Assembly (NCBI GenBank): GCA_020632975.1
Contig: JACKEL010000004.1
Location: 310,001 to 374,000 of the forward strand
DNA: 64,000 nucleotides
Source: Myxococcales bacterium
GTDB lineage: Bacteria > Myxococcota_C > UBA6777
Direction: 5' to 3'
Notes under the pieces: model-generated
What the model was told of the DNA's origin: nothing
Databases searched by the model: none
Seen by the model: the letters and a program-made list of their open reading frames with translations, nothing else
Translations under genes and position numbers: made by a program
Part shown: in pieces, positions 17,741 through 25,533 of the stretch
Position numbering within the stretch: position 1 is the stretch's first letter
Layout of the letters: the number at the start of each line of letters is the position of its first letter

Positions 17741-18514
17741 TCAGGAAAGATCAAGCTCGATACCAAGGGGACAATGATCTGAGCCTTCGACATCAGACCA
17801 GATAAAAGCATCGCGGAGATGAGGCTGTAGAGCGGGTTTGACCAACACATAATCGATCCGCCACCCGATGTTGCGGGCACGAGCGCCTTGTCGTTGGCTC
17901 CACCATGTATAATGCCCCGAACCATCGTGCTTTTGACGAAAGGTGTCGATCCAACCTCCCTCAAGCCAACGTTGAAACTCTTCGCGTTCTTCTGGGAGGA
18001 ATCCGCTGGTTTCTTGGTTTTCTTTGGGCCGTGCGAGATCGATCTCTTGATGAGCTGTGTTGAAGTCTCCCATCACGACGAGTTTTTTGTGGGTCTTTTC
18101 GATATCTTTGAGTTTGCGATAGAGCGCTTGGTAAAACCCCAACTTATAGGGCACACGGCTGTTATCGCGGTCTCGGCCACTCCCGTTGGGAAAGTACACA
18201 TTGGCCACCACAAGATCGCCAAAGTAAGCGATCTGCAAACGCCCTTCATCGTCCCATGCTTCGCCTAGTGAGGTCTCGATATGATCGGGTGGACGGCGAC
18301 TGTAGATCGCGACGCCACTGTAGCCTTTGCGTTCTGCGGGCACAAAGTGAGTAAACCAACCTTCTGGCTGGCGCGTTTGCTGCGAAAGTTGCGAGGGAAG
18401 AGCGCGCACTTCTTGAAGGCCAAGGATGTCCGCTCCACATGTCTCAAGCCAAGCATCGAAACCTTTGCGAACGCACGCACGCAAACCATTTACATTCCAT
18501 GAAAGTAACCGCAA
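17741..18514 (-). CDS. xthA: Exodeoxyribonuclease III (AP endonuclease)
   Basis: About 257 residues of the ExoIII/Xth family, which cuts at abasic sites and removes 3' blocking groups in base-excision repair. Motifs visible: LLSWNVNGLRA at the N-terminus, ILGLQEVRA with the metal-binding Glu, YSGVAIYSRR, VVANVYFPNG, MGDFNTAHQEIDLARP, NIGWRIDYVL and SDHCPLGIEL with the catalytic His. I start it at TTG 18514 because GGAGAA precedes it by 6 bp and the product then begins MRLLSWNVNGL, as in other family members. A start at 18592 would overlap the divergent channel gene. The intergenic gap to that gene is only 37 bp. Confidence 0.93.
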   Translation of the reverse strand: MRLLSWNVNGLRACVRKGFDAWLETCGADILGLQEVRALPSQLSQQTRQPEGWFTHFVPAERKGYSGVAIYSRRPPDHIETSLGEAWDDEGRLQIAYFGDLVVANVYFPNGSGRDRDNSRVPYKLGFYQALYRKLKDIEKTHKKLVVMGDFNTAHQEIDLARPKENQETSGFLPEEREEFQRWLEGGWIDTFRQKHDGSGHYTWWSQRQGARARNIGWRIDYVLVKPALQPHLRDAFIWSDVEGSDHCPLGIELDLS

Positions 18515-18551
18515 TCTGTGTTCTCCATCTCTAACAACTGAGGAAAGATGT

Positions 18552-19652
18552 ATGGGCGACTTCTCCAAAAGTGTCCAAGAGGTCTCTGCCACACAAAACG
18601 CACAAGATACTATGAATACCCCCGTCGAACAAGCGCGACGAGAGCGTGAGGCCGAGGCTTTGCGCTCACAGGATGTTGGTAAGCTTGTGCAGATCTTGGG
18701 TGCGCGGCACTCTCCGCTCGAAGACCTTTACGCTTCTTTGCTACAAAGCCGATGGCGCTGGTTGTTTGCGCTTGCGGCGGCCCTTTATCTGACGATCAAT
18801 GCGCTTTTTGCAACAGCCTACTGGCTGATCCCTCAAGGTATCCAAGGGGGAAAAGGTGCATGGTCAGAGGCTTTCTTTTTTAGTGTTCAGACTTTTTCTA
18901 CGATAGGTTATGGCGCGCTTTCTCCAAAGGGGTTGCTGGCCAACATGTTGGTGACCTTTGAGGCTTTGGTGGGGTTGATCAGTGCGGCCTTGGTCACAGG
19001 ATTGATCTTTGCGAAGTTTGCGCGCCCAACAGCGCGTGTGCTCTTTAGTAAGAGCCTTGTGGTGCACAAACGCGATGGTCTGCCTTGTCTGCTCTTTCGG
19101 GTCGCGAATCGCAGGGGGTCCAACATCGTAGAAGCCAATATCTCGATGACCGTTTTGCTAGAGGAGCGGACCAAAGAGGGCGATGTGATGAAGCGCTTGT
19201 ACGACATGAAGTTGCAGCGAAAAGTCTCGCCCGTCTTTTTGTTGAGTTGGGTGGTGATCCACCCGATCGATGAGGAGAGTCCGCTTTTTGGGATGAGCCA
19301 CGAAGAGTTGCTGCGCACAGACGCAAGGTTCTTCATCTCGTTGACAGGGATCGATGCGGTCTTTGCGCAAACGGTCCATGCCTACCACTTTTATTGGGCA
19401 GGAGATGTCTTGTGGCACCACCGCTTTGTGGACGTGATTCATCGCCTTTCAGATGGGCGTACACGCCTGAATCTGCATAAGTTTCATGATGCTGTTCCGC
19501 TTCCTGGGGATTTGTGTGTGGCGCACTGTGAACGAGAGAAGACCTACCTTTCGCCCCAAGAAGCTGCGGCCCAAGAGTCCGATCCTGCGCCACCTTCGGA
19601 TCCTGATGCATTGAATGTCGATCTTGCAGCTTCTTCAGAGATCGATGCTTGA
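18552..19652 (+). CDS. Inward-rectifier-type potassium channel (KirBac family)
   Basis: 366 residues from the ATG at 18552, with AGGA 8 bp before. It has two membrane helices (about 69-92 and 131-154) around a pore loop with the filter TIGYG (117-121), the hallmark of potassium channels. After helix 2 (ending FAKFARP) comes a cytoplasmic beta-rich domain with the Kir pattern LVVHKRDGLPCLLFRVANRR and later FYWAGDVLWHHRFVDV. In eukaryotic Kir channels this domain is gated by ligands such as PIP2. The last 50 residues are acidic and Ala/Pro-rich. It should tetramerise in the inner membrane. It is divergent from xthA and followed by an MBL-fold gene. Confidence 0.92.
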   Translation: MGDFSKSVQEVSATQNAQDTMNTPVEQARREREAEALRSQDVGKLVQILGARHSPLEDLYASLLQSRWRWLFALAAALYLTINALFATAYWLIPQGIQGGKGAWSEAFFFSVQTFSTIGYGALSPKGLLANMLVTFEALVGLISAALVTGLIFAKFARPTARVLFSKSLVVHKRDGLPCLLFRVANRRGSNIVEANISMTVLLEERTKEGDVMKRLYDMKLQRKVSPVFLLSWVVIHPIDEESPLFGMSHEELLRTDARFFISLTGIDAVFAQTVHAYHFYWAGDVLWHHRFVDVIHRLSDGRTRLNLHKFHDAVPLPGDLCVAHCEREKTYLSPQEAAAQESDPAPPSDPDALNVDLAASSEIDA

Positions 19653-19844
19653 CGCTTGCACAGCAGTTTTTGGGCTTGGTGGTTTTCGTTTTTTGCGAAT
19701 TCTTCTTGCTGCTTGACGCTTTTGGGGCAGCCTGCTAGTTTTTCTTTGTTTGCGGCTATTCATCTGGGAAGTGTGTGCATCGTCCGTCCTGTGGCGCACA
19801 GGAGAGCGTGAAGATAGGACGCTGTTGGAGAAGGGAGCGGAGAG

Positions 19845-20672
19845 TTGGTCAGGGATTTCTTTGTGCGTTTTTGGGGGGTGCGAGGCAGCATCCCTTGTCC
19901 TGGACCCGAAACACTGCGTTACGGTGGAAACACTTCTTGCGTAGAGGTTCGATTCAACGACCATCTGCTCATCTTCGACGCGGGGAGTGGACTCAAGCGT
20001 CTGGGTGATATCTTGCCGTTACCCTCGGCACATCCGATCTATTTGTTCTTTTCTCATACGCATCTCGATCACATCTATGGCTTGCCTTTTTTTGCGCCTG
20101 TGTACCATCCAAGCACACAGATCCAGCTTTGGGCAGGGCATCTCGCCGAAGGACAAGACCTGAGTTCTGTCGTTCACCGCATCATCGCGCATCCATTTTT
20201 CCCCGTGGACCCGGGCGCGATGTCTGCGCAGCTTTCGTTCCATGACTTTCATGCGGGCGACACGCTTTCGCTGATCGATGGTTTGAAGATCCGCACCGTT
20301 TCGCTCAATCACCCGGGTGGAGCGACAGGATATCGCGTCGAGGCGGGAGGCCGTTCGATCTGTTACATCACGGATACAGAACATCGACCCGAACAGCTCG
20401 ACCAAGGCATCCTCGATCTTGTCCAAGGCACCGACATTATGATCTACGACAGCACCTACACTGACGAAGAGTACAAGCGTTTCGTTGGGTGGGGACACTC
20501 GACTTGGCAAGAAGGGGTGCGCCTTGCCAAAGCTGCAAATGTCCGGATGTTGGTGACATTCCACCATGATCCTACACATGACGACGACTTTTTGGATCAG
20601 ATCCAAGCGGAGATGGACATCGAACTGCCTGGCGCACGTGTCGCGCGAGAAGGTATGGTGTTGCGCCTCTAA
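19845..20672 (+). CDS. MBL-fold metallo-hydrolase (PhnP/cyclic-phosphodiesterase-like group)
   Basis: This 275-residue protein starts at TTG 19845 with GGAG upstream. It opens with FWGVRGSIPCPGPETLRYGG, a signature of a metallo-beta-lactamase-fold group related to PhnP and tRNase Z. The metal site is SHTHLDH, then YDSTYTDEEY and TFHHDP near the end. These enzymes usually cleave phosphodiesters such as cyclic phosphates. The following gene contains a cyclic-nucleotide-binding domain joined to a kinase, so a cyclic-nucleotide substrate is an attractive but untested guess. No signal peptide is seen, so it should be cytoplasmic. Confidence 0.87.
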   Translation: MVRDFFVRFWGVRGSIPCPGPETLRYGGNTSCVEVRFNDHLLIFDAGSGLKRLGDILPLPSAHPIYLFFSHTHLDHIYGLPFFAPVYHPSTQIQLWAGHLAEGQDLSSVVHRIIAHPFFPVDPGAMSAQLSFHDFHAGDTLSLIDGLKIRTVSLNHPGGATGYRVEAGGRSICYITDTEHRPEQLDQGILDLVQGTDIMIYDSTYTDEEYKRFVGWGHSTWQEGVRLAKAANVRMLVTFHHDPTHDDDFLDQIQAEMDIELPGARVAREGMVLRL

Positions 20673-20812
20673 GGATTCGGTCGTTTGGGAGGGACAGCCT
20701 CTTCAGTTGTTCCTCGTTTGTGGATAGAAAGACTTGGATTGGGCGCGAGAGCCCTTTTTATCGACTCGTCGCGAGGGAGCGATCCCTTTTGGCTACGCGA
20801 AGGAATGCCCGA

Positions 20813-22198
20813 ATGAAGAAAGACGTTGAGATTCTTCTCAAGATACCCGCCTTTAGTTCTTTGTCAGAAGAGGAAGCGAATCGTCTCGTTGAAAAAGCAA
20901 ATCGTCGTGACTTCGCACCTGGTGCCGCCATCTTGCGCAAAGGTGAAGAAGGCGACGCCATGTACGTCATCATGGAAGGGGCTGTGCTGATCCCGATCCT
21001 CGACGGCGATGGGGCGGTTCGTTTCACGGCGCGCCTAGAAGCTGGCAATGTCTTCGGTGAGATGGCCTTGTTGACGGGCGAACGGCGCTCGGCGGATGTC
21101 ATCGTTGTAGGCGACGAAAAGTGCGTTTGTTTGGAGATGAAAAAACAAGAGGTCGATATCCTCTTGCGTCAACATCCCCCCATCGCTCGCTTTTTGACGG
21201 AGATCTTGTCCAAACGCCTCCTTGAATCCGAGAAGATGCGTCAGGTGGGCAAGTACACGCTCGTCAGTCGCTTGGGGCGCGGAGGGACCGCGATCGTCTT
21301 CAATGGTCAGCACCTTACGTTGGATCGCCAAGTCGCGGTCAAGATGCTCGATCACTCCTTGAGCTACAACATCTCCTTCGTCAAGCGATTCCAAGCGGAA
21401 GCGCAACTGATCGCCAATCTCTCTCACGAGAATATCGTCCAAGTGTACGATGCTGAGGAAGCTTACGGCACGTACTTCATCGTGATGGAAAAGCTCAAAG
21501 GGCAAAACCTCGGCGAAAACATCCAAGTCAAGGGCAAGATCTCTTTCGATGATGCGCGTGATATCATCGTACAAACCGCTTCTGCGCTCCAATATGCCCA
21601 TGAACACAACATCATCCACCGCGATATTAAGCCCGCAAACATCTTTTTGGAAAACAACGGGCGCGTCAAACTGATGGACTTTGGGATCGCCCAAGCACCG
21701 CGCGTTGAAAAAGATGCGGATATCTCGGATGGTTTCATGGGCACGCCTGGCTACGTTGCACCCGAGCAAATCGCTGGGAAAAGCTTTGACCACCGCGTCG
21801 ATATCTACGCTTTGGGTGTTGTCGCTTTTATTATGCTGACCGCCAAAAAGCCCTTCCCTGCGCCCAATTCCACGAAGGTCTTGCAGATGCAATTGCATAC
21901 ACCTTCTTTGGATATCACACGCGTTGTTGAGCACGCCCCCGAAGATCTCGCAGCTTTCGTGCGACGTGCGACCGCCAATGACCCAGAACAGCGCTTCCCT
22001 GACTGTTCCTCTGTCTTGCAACACTTCGCGCACCATCGCTCTGTGCGTGGCCTTTCTGAGATGAATGTCCAAACCCTTACGCTACTCTATACCCCCGAAG
22101 AGTCCGAGGTTGTGCAGCGCATCATCGAAGAAACCCGCCAAAAACTCACCGCAAAGACCCATGCCCGCGTCTTTGTTGGACATGACAGCCATAAATAA
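20813..22198 (+). CDS. Cyclic-nucleotide-binding domain fused to Ser/Thr protein kinase
   Basis: 461 residues from the ATG at 20813, preceded by AAGGAA. Residues about 10-125 form a CRP-like cNMP-binding fold with the phosphate cassette FGEMALLTGERRSADV, including the key Arg. A kinase domain starts near 147: LGRGGTAIVF (Gly loop), VAVKMLD (Lys), HRDIKPAN, DFGIAQA and GTPGYVAPEQI. A further helical part of about 60 residues ends the protein. No membrane helix is seen, so it is cytoplasmic. The layout resembles eukaryotic PKG in one chain: nucleotide binding would release or activate the kinase. A cytoplasmic MBL hydrolase lies directly upstream (140 bp). Confidence 0.93.
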   Translation: MKKDVEILLKIPAFSSLSEEEANRLVEKANRRDFAPGAAILRKGEEGDAMYVIMEGAVLIPILDGDGAVRFTARLEAGNVFGEMALLTGERRSADVIVVGDEKCVCLEMKKQEVDILLRQHPPIARFLTEILSKRLLESEKMRQVGKYTLVSRLGRGGTAIVFNGQHLTLDRQVAVKMLDHSLSYNISFVKRFQAEAQLIANLSHENIVQVYDAEEAYGTYFIVMEKLKGQNLGENIQVKGKISFDDARDIIVQTASALQYAHEHNIIHRDIKPANIFLENNGRVKLMDFGIAQAPRVEKDADISDGFMGTPGYVAPEQIAGKSFDHRVDIYALGVVAFIMLTAKKPFPAPNSTKVLQMQLHTPSLDITRVVEHAPEDLAAFVRRATANDPEQRFPDCSSVLQHFAHHRSVRGLSEMNVQTLTLLYTPEESEVVQRIIEETRQKLTAKTHARVFVGHDSHK

Positions 22199-22279
22199 AC
22201 CTCCCCCAAACCACCTCGAAATTGGTTTGGTGATCGCGACACATTCGTAGAGATGCGTTTGTTTTGTGGGGGAGAGGAC

Positions 22280-22388
22280 GGACTTCGCCGAAAGGACGGC
22301 CTTTTGCAATGGTGGGGGAGGACTTTGCCGAAAGCAAGGGCTTTTTGCAGTGTGTGCGGACTTTGTCGAGAGGAAGGGCTTTTCTAAC
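22280..22388. repeat. Three tandem hairpin-forming repeats of about 39 bp
   Basis: Three imperfect units begin GACTTcGCCGA (22281), GACTTtGCCGA (22321) and GACTTtGTCGA (22359), so the period is 38-40 bp. Units 1 and 2 each contain a small stem, AAAGG-acgg-CCTTT and AAAGC-aagg-GCTTT, followed by T residues. They lie between the kinase and GST genes, which converge, and may work as stacked terminators for both. Confidence 0.6.
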
Positions 22389-22420
22389 GCGGAGAGAGCT
22401 TGAAGGGGGAGCGGGACAGA

Positions 22421-23038
22421 TCAACCAAACTGGGGTTGGGTTGCTTCCCAAGCGGGGAGGGCGCTGATGCGCGCAAACCACGCTTGGATGTGGGGGTACT
22501 CTTCAAGAGGAAGATTTGTGGCGGATGCGTAAGTGAGATCGACAGCAAGCGAGATATCTGCAAGCGTCAAAGCATCTCCTACGAGATAATCGTGTTGGCT
22601 GAGGTATTTTTCCATGATGCTCGCTGCACGGCGAAAACGCGCTTCTGCCTCTTCGATCTTGCTGGCATCGGGTTCTTTGCCGCGCATGGGCTTCAACATG
22701 CGCTCTACCATCAAAGAGTACGTCGCGAGCCCAAACTGTGCGGTCTGCCAAAACTGCCAACGCGTGATCTCTGCTCGTAGGCGCGTATCTTCGGGCCACA
22801 GAGTGTTCGGCGTTTGTGAGGCGAGGTACTGAAGGATCGCGTTGCTTTCGGTCAGCACAAAGTCACCGTCTTCGAGGGCAGGGACGCCACCAAATGGATT
22901 TTTCCCGAGGTATTCGGGACTTCGGCTCTCTCCCTGGAGGAGATTGACTTCGCAAAGTTCGACGTCCAAGCCAAGGTGCTTGATCAACATCGCGACCCGA
23001 CGGGAGTTATGGGAAAAAGAGCTTGTATAGAGTTTCAT
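22421..23038 (-). CDS. Glutathione S-transferase family protein
   Basis: 205 residues from the ATG at 23038 (AAGGAGAT about 8 bp upstream). The N-terminal thioredoxin-like half begins MKLYTSSFSHNSRRVAMLIK and contains NPFGGVPALEDGDFVLTESN, which holds the cis-Pro and the glutathione Glu/Ser contact. The C-terminal half is all-helical with the family N-capping motif LVGDALTLADIS. GSTs conjugate glutathione to electrophiles or act as peroxidases; the substrate cannot be read from the sequence. Ser rather than Tyr near the N-terminus suggests a theta/beta-like class. It lies just downstream of the FkbM-type methyltransferase on the same strand (53 bp gap). Confidence 0.9.
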   Translation of the reverse strand: MKLYTSSFSHNSRRVAMLIKHLGLDVELCEVNLLQGESRSPEYLGKNPFGGVPALEDGDFVLTESNAILQYLASQTPNTLWPEDTRLRAEITRWQFWQTAQFGLATYSLMVERMLKPMRGKEPDASKIEEAEARFRRAASIMEKYLSQHDYLVGDALTLADISLAVDLTYASATNLPLEEYPHIQAWFARISALPAWEATQPQFG

Positions 23039-23091
23039 CGAACGATCTCCTTGAAAGTTGAGGACTGTGGGGACAGAAAGACACGATGTTC

Positions 23092-23901
23092 TCAAGAACG
23101 CCAAGCGTACAAGAATCCGGATTCATCGAGGTGTGGGACTTTGACCAAGTTGTCATTCGCCATCACGACTTGAAATCCTTTGTCGTGAAGTGGTTTTACA
23201 AGCTCATCCACCTTGCCGTAATCGAGGTGGACTTCCATGGAGATCGCGCGGATACGATCGAGCCAGTCAGGGGATGCAAACAAAGCAAACTCACTGCCTT
23301 CGATATCCATCTTCAAAAAGTCGATGGATGCGATGCCTTCTTGTTCCATCAACTCTTCCATCATCAAGAAGGGGACGCCATCATTTTGGTACATCCCGCC
23401 CGCGCCAATGAACGCATTGACGAGGCTGTGCGCGCGGAAGCCATTGCAGTTGATGTTGTGTTGAATCAAGGGGAGGAACTGCTTTTGGGCCTCTACACTG
23501 ACGATGCGTTGGGCGCGTGTGGTCATGAGCGACGTAAAAGAGCCGCGATTGCATCCTAGATCCACCGCAACTTTGGCTTGGTTGTAGATGTGTGGAGGCT
23601 GGTGGCAAAAGTAACAATCGCGGATATAGAGTTCTCGTGCAGCTCCAAAGGCGTAGGAACCGTCTTGGATGACATCGTCGCAGTAAGCGCAATCAAAGAT
23701 GAACGACTTACCTCGATAATGAAACTCTCTTGCCCAAGGCCCCATCCTTTGATCGAGTGGAGCAAAGTTCCGACTTTTGAGGATCTGCGGGAAGGTCTGG
23801 AAAAAAGTGGAAGCATAGCGCGCAAACAAAGCTGGCCCTAACACTTCGAAAGCTTTGGGGTTCAGCAGGTTATTTTGGATCTTTTGCCATGCTTTTCTCA
23901 T
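23092..23901 (-). CDS. FkbM family SAM-dependent methyltransferase
   Basis: 269 residues from the ATG at 23901, with GAGGAG upstream. The SAM-binding loop VDLGCNRGSFTSLM lies near residue 113, and the family-defining DFLKMDIEGSEFALF near 195. FkbM-type enzymes O-methylate polyketides, sugars or other small molecules. An odd N-terminal extension of about 90 residues contains two C-x2-C pairs (CAYC and CYFC), which may bind a metal; this is not usual for the family. No biosynthetic cluster surrounds it, so the substrate is unknown. It is followed on the same strand by the GST gene and divergent from pdxH. Confidence 0.86.
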   Translation of the reverse strand: MRKAWQKIQNNLLNPKAFEVLGPALFARYASTFFQTFPQILKSRNFAPLDQRMGPWAREFHYRGKSFIFDCAYCDDVIQDGSYAFGAARELYIRDCYFCHQPPHIYNQAKVAVDLGCNRGSFTSLMTTRAQRIVSVEAQKQFLPLIQHNINCNGFRAHSLVNAFIGAGGMYQNDGVPFLMMEELMEQEGIASIDFLKMDIEGSEFALFASPDWLDRIRAISMEVHLDYGKVDELVKPLHDKGFQVVMANDNLVKVPHLDESGFLYAWRS

Positions 23902-24155
23902 TTAGGCTCCTCTTGATTGGTCGGTCACATCGAACATTGTCTTGCATAGGTCTCTTCTCTCTTCGCTGGAGAGAGGAGTTTTTTGCAGGTTCACAGACAA
24001 AAGGAAGTACATTAGGGGCTTTTTTGTATGTCATGCTTGTGTGGGCTTGTGAAGAGTTCCCAAGTCTTGTTAAAGGATGAGCACCTTGATATTCCTTTGT
24101 TTGTGCTGAGAAGCAGATCTCTTAGCGCGGACCTGCAAAGAAAAGGATGTGCGTT

Positions 24156-24800
24156 TTGAAAGATAAGATCGCGATGCTACGAGAAGAATACTCTCGCGAA
24201 CAACTCGACGAAGCCTCTGTGTTGCCCGATCCTCTGCGTCAGTTTGACAATTGGTTTCAAGAAGCCCTAGAAGCCCAAGTCCCCGAACCCAACGCGATGG
24301 TGTTGGCCACAGCGGATGCCCAAGGGCGGCCTTCTGCACGGGTGGTCTTGTTGAAAGGCTTCGATGATGAGGGCTTTGTGTTCTTTTCCAATTACAACAG
24401 CCACAAAGGGCAGCAGTTGGCTGAAAATCCACATGCTTCGTTGGTGTTTTGGTGGCAGCCCCTTGAGCGACAAGTGCGGATAGAAGGGTCTATCGAAAAG
24501 GTCTCTGCTTTGGAGTCAGACACTTATTTTCGTTCGCGTCCCAAGGCCAGCCGTATTGGGGCTTGGGCCTCTCCACAAAGTGCAACGCTTGGTGCCCGTC
24601 AAGAACTCGAAGACGCAGAACGCGATATCGCCAAGATGTACGCAGAAACAGAAGATATCCCCCGTCCGTCGCACTGGGGAGGATATCGCCTTTATCCCGA
24701 GATGATCGAGTTTTGGCAAGGTCGCCCCAGTCGCCTCCACGATCGTGTTTCGTACGAACGAGACGGCGAGGGATGGAAGATCTCACGTCTTGCCCCTTGA
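24156..24800 (+). CDS. pdxH: Pyridoxamine 5'-phosphate oxidase
   Basis: About 214 residues. PdxH uses FMN to oxidise pyridoxine or pyridoxamine 5'-phosphate to PLP. The family order is complete: LREEYSREQLDEA near the start, DPLRQFDNWFQEALEA, ARVVLLKGFDDEGFVFFSNY (FMN-binding), SHKGQQLAENPHASLVFWW, RQVRIEGSIEKV, SRIGAWASPQS and, at the C-terminus, EFWQGRPSRLHDRV. I place the start at TTG 24156, about 8 bp after AAAAGGA. The ATG at 24147 lies too close to that site. It diverges from the methyltransferase gene; the gap of about 250 bp holds both promoters. The PLP-dependent GcvP is also encoded in this window. Confidence 0.94.
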   Translation: MKDKIAMLREEYSREQLDEASVLPDPLRQFDNWFQEALEAQVPEPNAMVLATADAQGRPSARVVLLKGFDDEGFVFFSNYNSHKGQQLAENPHASLVFWWQPLERQVRIEGSIEKVSALESDTYFRSRPKASRIGAWASPQSATLGARQELEDAERDIAKMYAETEDIPRPSHWGGYRLYPEMIEFWQGRPSRLHDRVSYERDGEGWKISRLAP

Positions 24801-24848
24801 TATTCGTCTGTCCCCACAGGGCTTTTTCGAGAATAGGAGTCTCTTTCG

Positions 24849-25259
24849 ATGACACAGATCCTTGCTTTTCGTTTGGTGGTGATCCTGTTGTTTCTTGTGG
24901 TCTTTGCGGAAGCTTCGCTCTCTAAGGTACTTGGAGGCGGCGTGCCTGATTGGTTCCGCGATCAATTCTCCAAAAGTTGGCTTGCGCGTCTCGCGCCTTT
25001 GCCGATGTTGTGGTGGACGATCGCTTTGGTGGAACTGGGCGTGGCTGTGTTGTTTGTGTTGGCTGGCTTGAGTGTGTTGATCCCCGCTCTTGGGGCGATT
25101 CAAGTCTGGATGGGATGGGGATTCATTGGGGCGGTCTTGCTCTTTTCGATCCTTTGTTTCGGTCAGCGCGTCACATTCGACTTTGCGGGCGCGGCCAACT
25201 CCTTCTTTTATGCCAGTCTGAGCGCGATCCTCTGGTTTATCTTCCACGCCCTCAAATAA
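24849..25259 (+). CDS. DoxX-like small integral membrane protein
   Basis: This 136-residue protein starts 48 bp after pdxH, with TAGGAG before the ATG. It has four predicted membrane helices (about residues 6-22, 48-68, 72-97 and 112-132). Between the first two lies the DoxX/SURF4-like loop SLSKVLGGGVPDWFRDQFSK. DoxX-like proteins are inner-membrane proteins with roles in thiosulfate oxidation or redox stress, mostly poorly defined. The protein is short but complete, from start to stop. It is probably co-transcribed with pdxH. The family assignment rests on topology and the SK..G.PdWF pattern. Confidence 0.72.
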   Translation: MTQILAFRLVVILLFLVVFAEASLSKVLGGGVPDWFRDQFSKSWLARLAPLPMLWWTIALVELGVAVLFVLAGLSVLIPALGAIQVWMGWGFIGAVLLFSILCFGQRVTFDFAGAANSFFYASLSAILWFIFHALK

Positions 25260-25479
25260 AGTCAGCCCTTCTTCGGTCCTTGTCTTTTTTTTGCGTCACT
25301 TGGAGCAACTTGTGTCGCTTCGTTTGGGCGGGCGGGATCTGTGTTTTGTTACCCTAGCTTGCGGCTTCTTCGCAGACCGCGTCTTCGGTACAAAATTCGC
25401 AAACGCCCGCGCGCCGTGTTATCACGAACCTTGGTTGTTCGCTAAGTCCGTAATATCTCAATATAAAGTGTCTTTTTTG

Positions 25480-25494
25480 TGCAACTGTGTTGCA
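25480..25494. promoter_or_regulatory. Palindromic operator candidate upstream of the RND exporter
   Basis: TGCAAC-TGT-GTTGCA is a perfect 6-bp-arm palindrome, 40 bp before the chosen exporter start. TATAAA lies at 25462-25467. The form suits a TetR- or MarR-type repressor. No matching regulator gene is adjacent. Confidence 0.45.
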
Positions 25495-25533
25495 TAATAG
25501 ATACAGATGGTCTTCATCTGGGAGCGCGAATCC

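Noticed and set aside
19940..19965. GGTTCGATTC, a tRNA T-loop-like sequence
   Set aside because: It lies inside the MBL-fold coding sequence and no acceptor stem or anticodon arm can be drawn around it.
21035..22072. 345-codon minus-strand frame
   Set aside because: Antisense to the kinase fusion whose HRD, DFG and APE motifs are intact on the plus strand.
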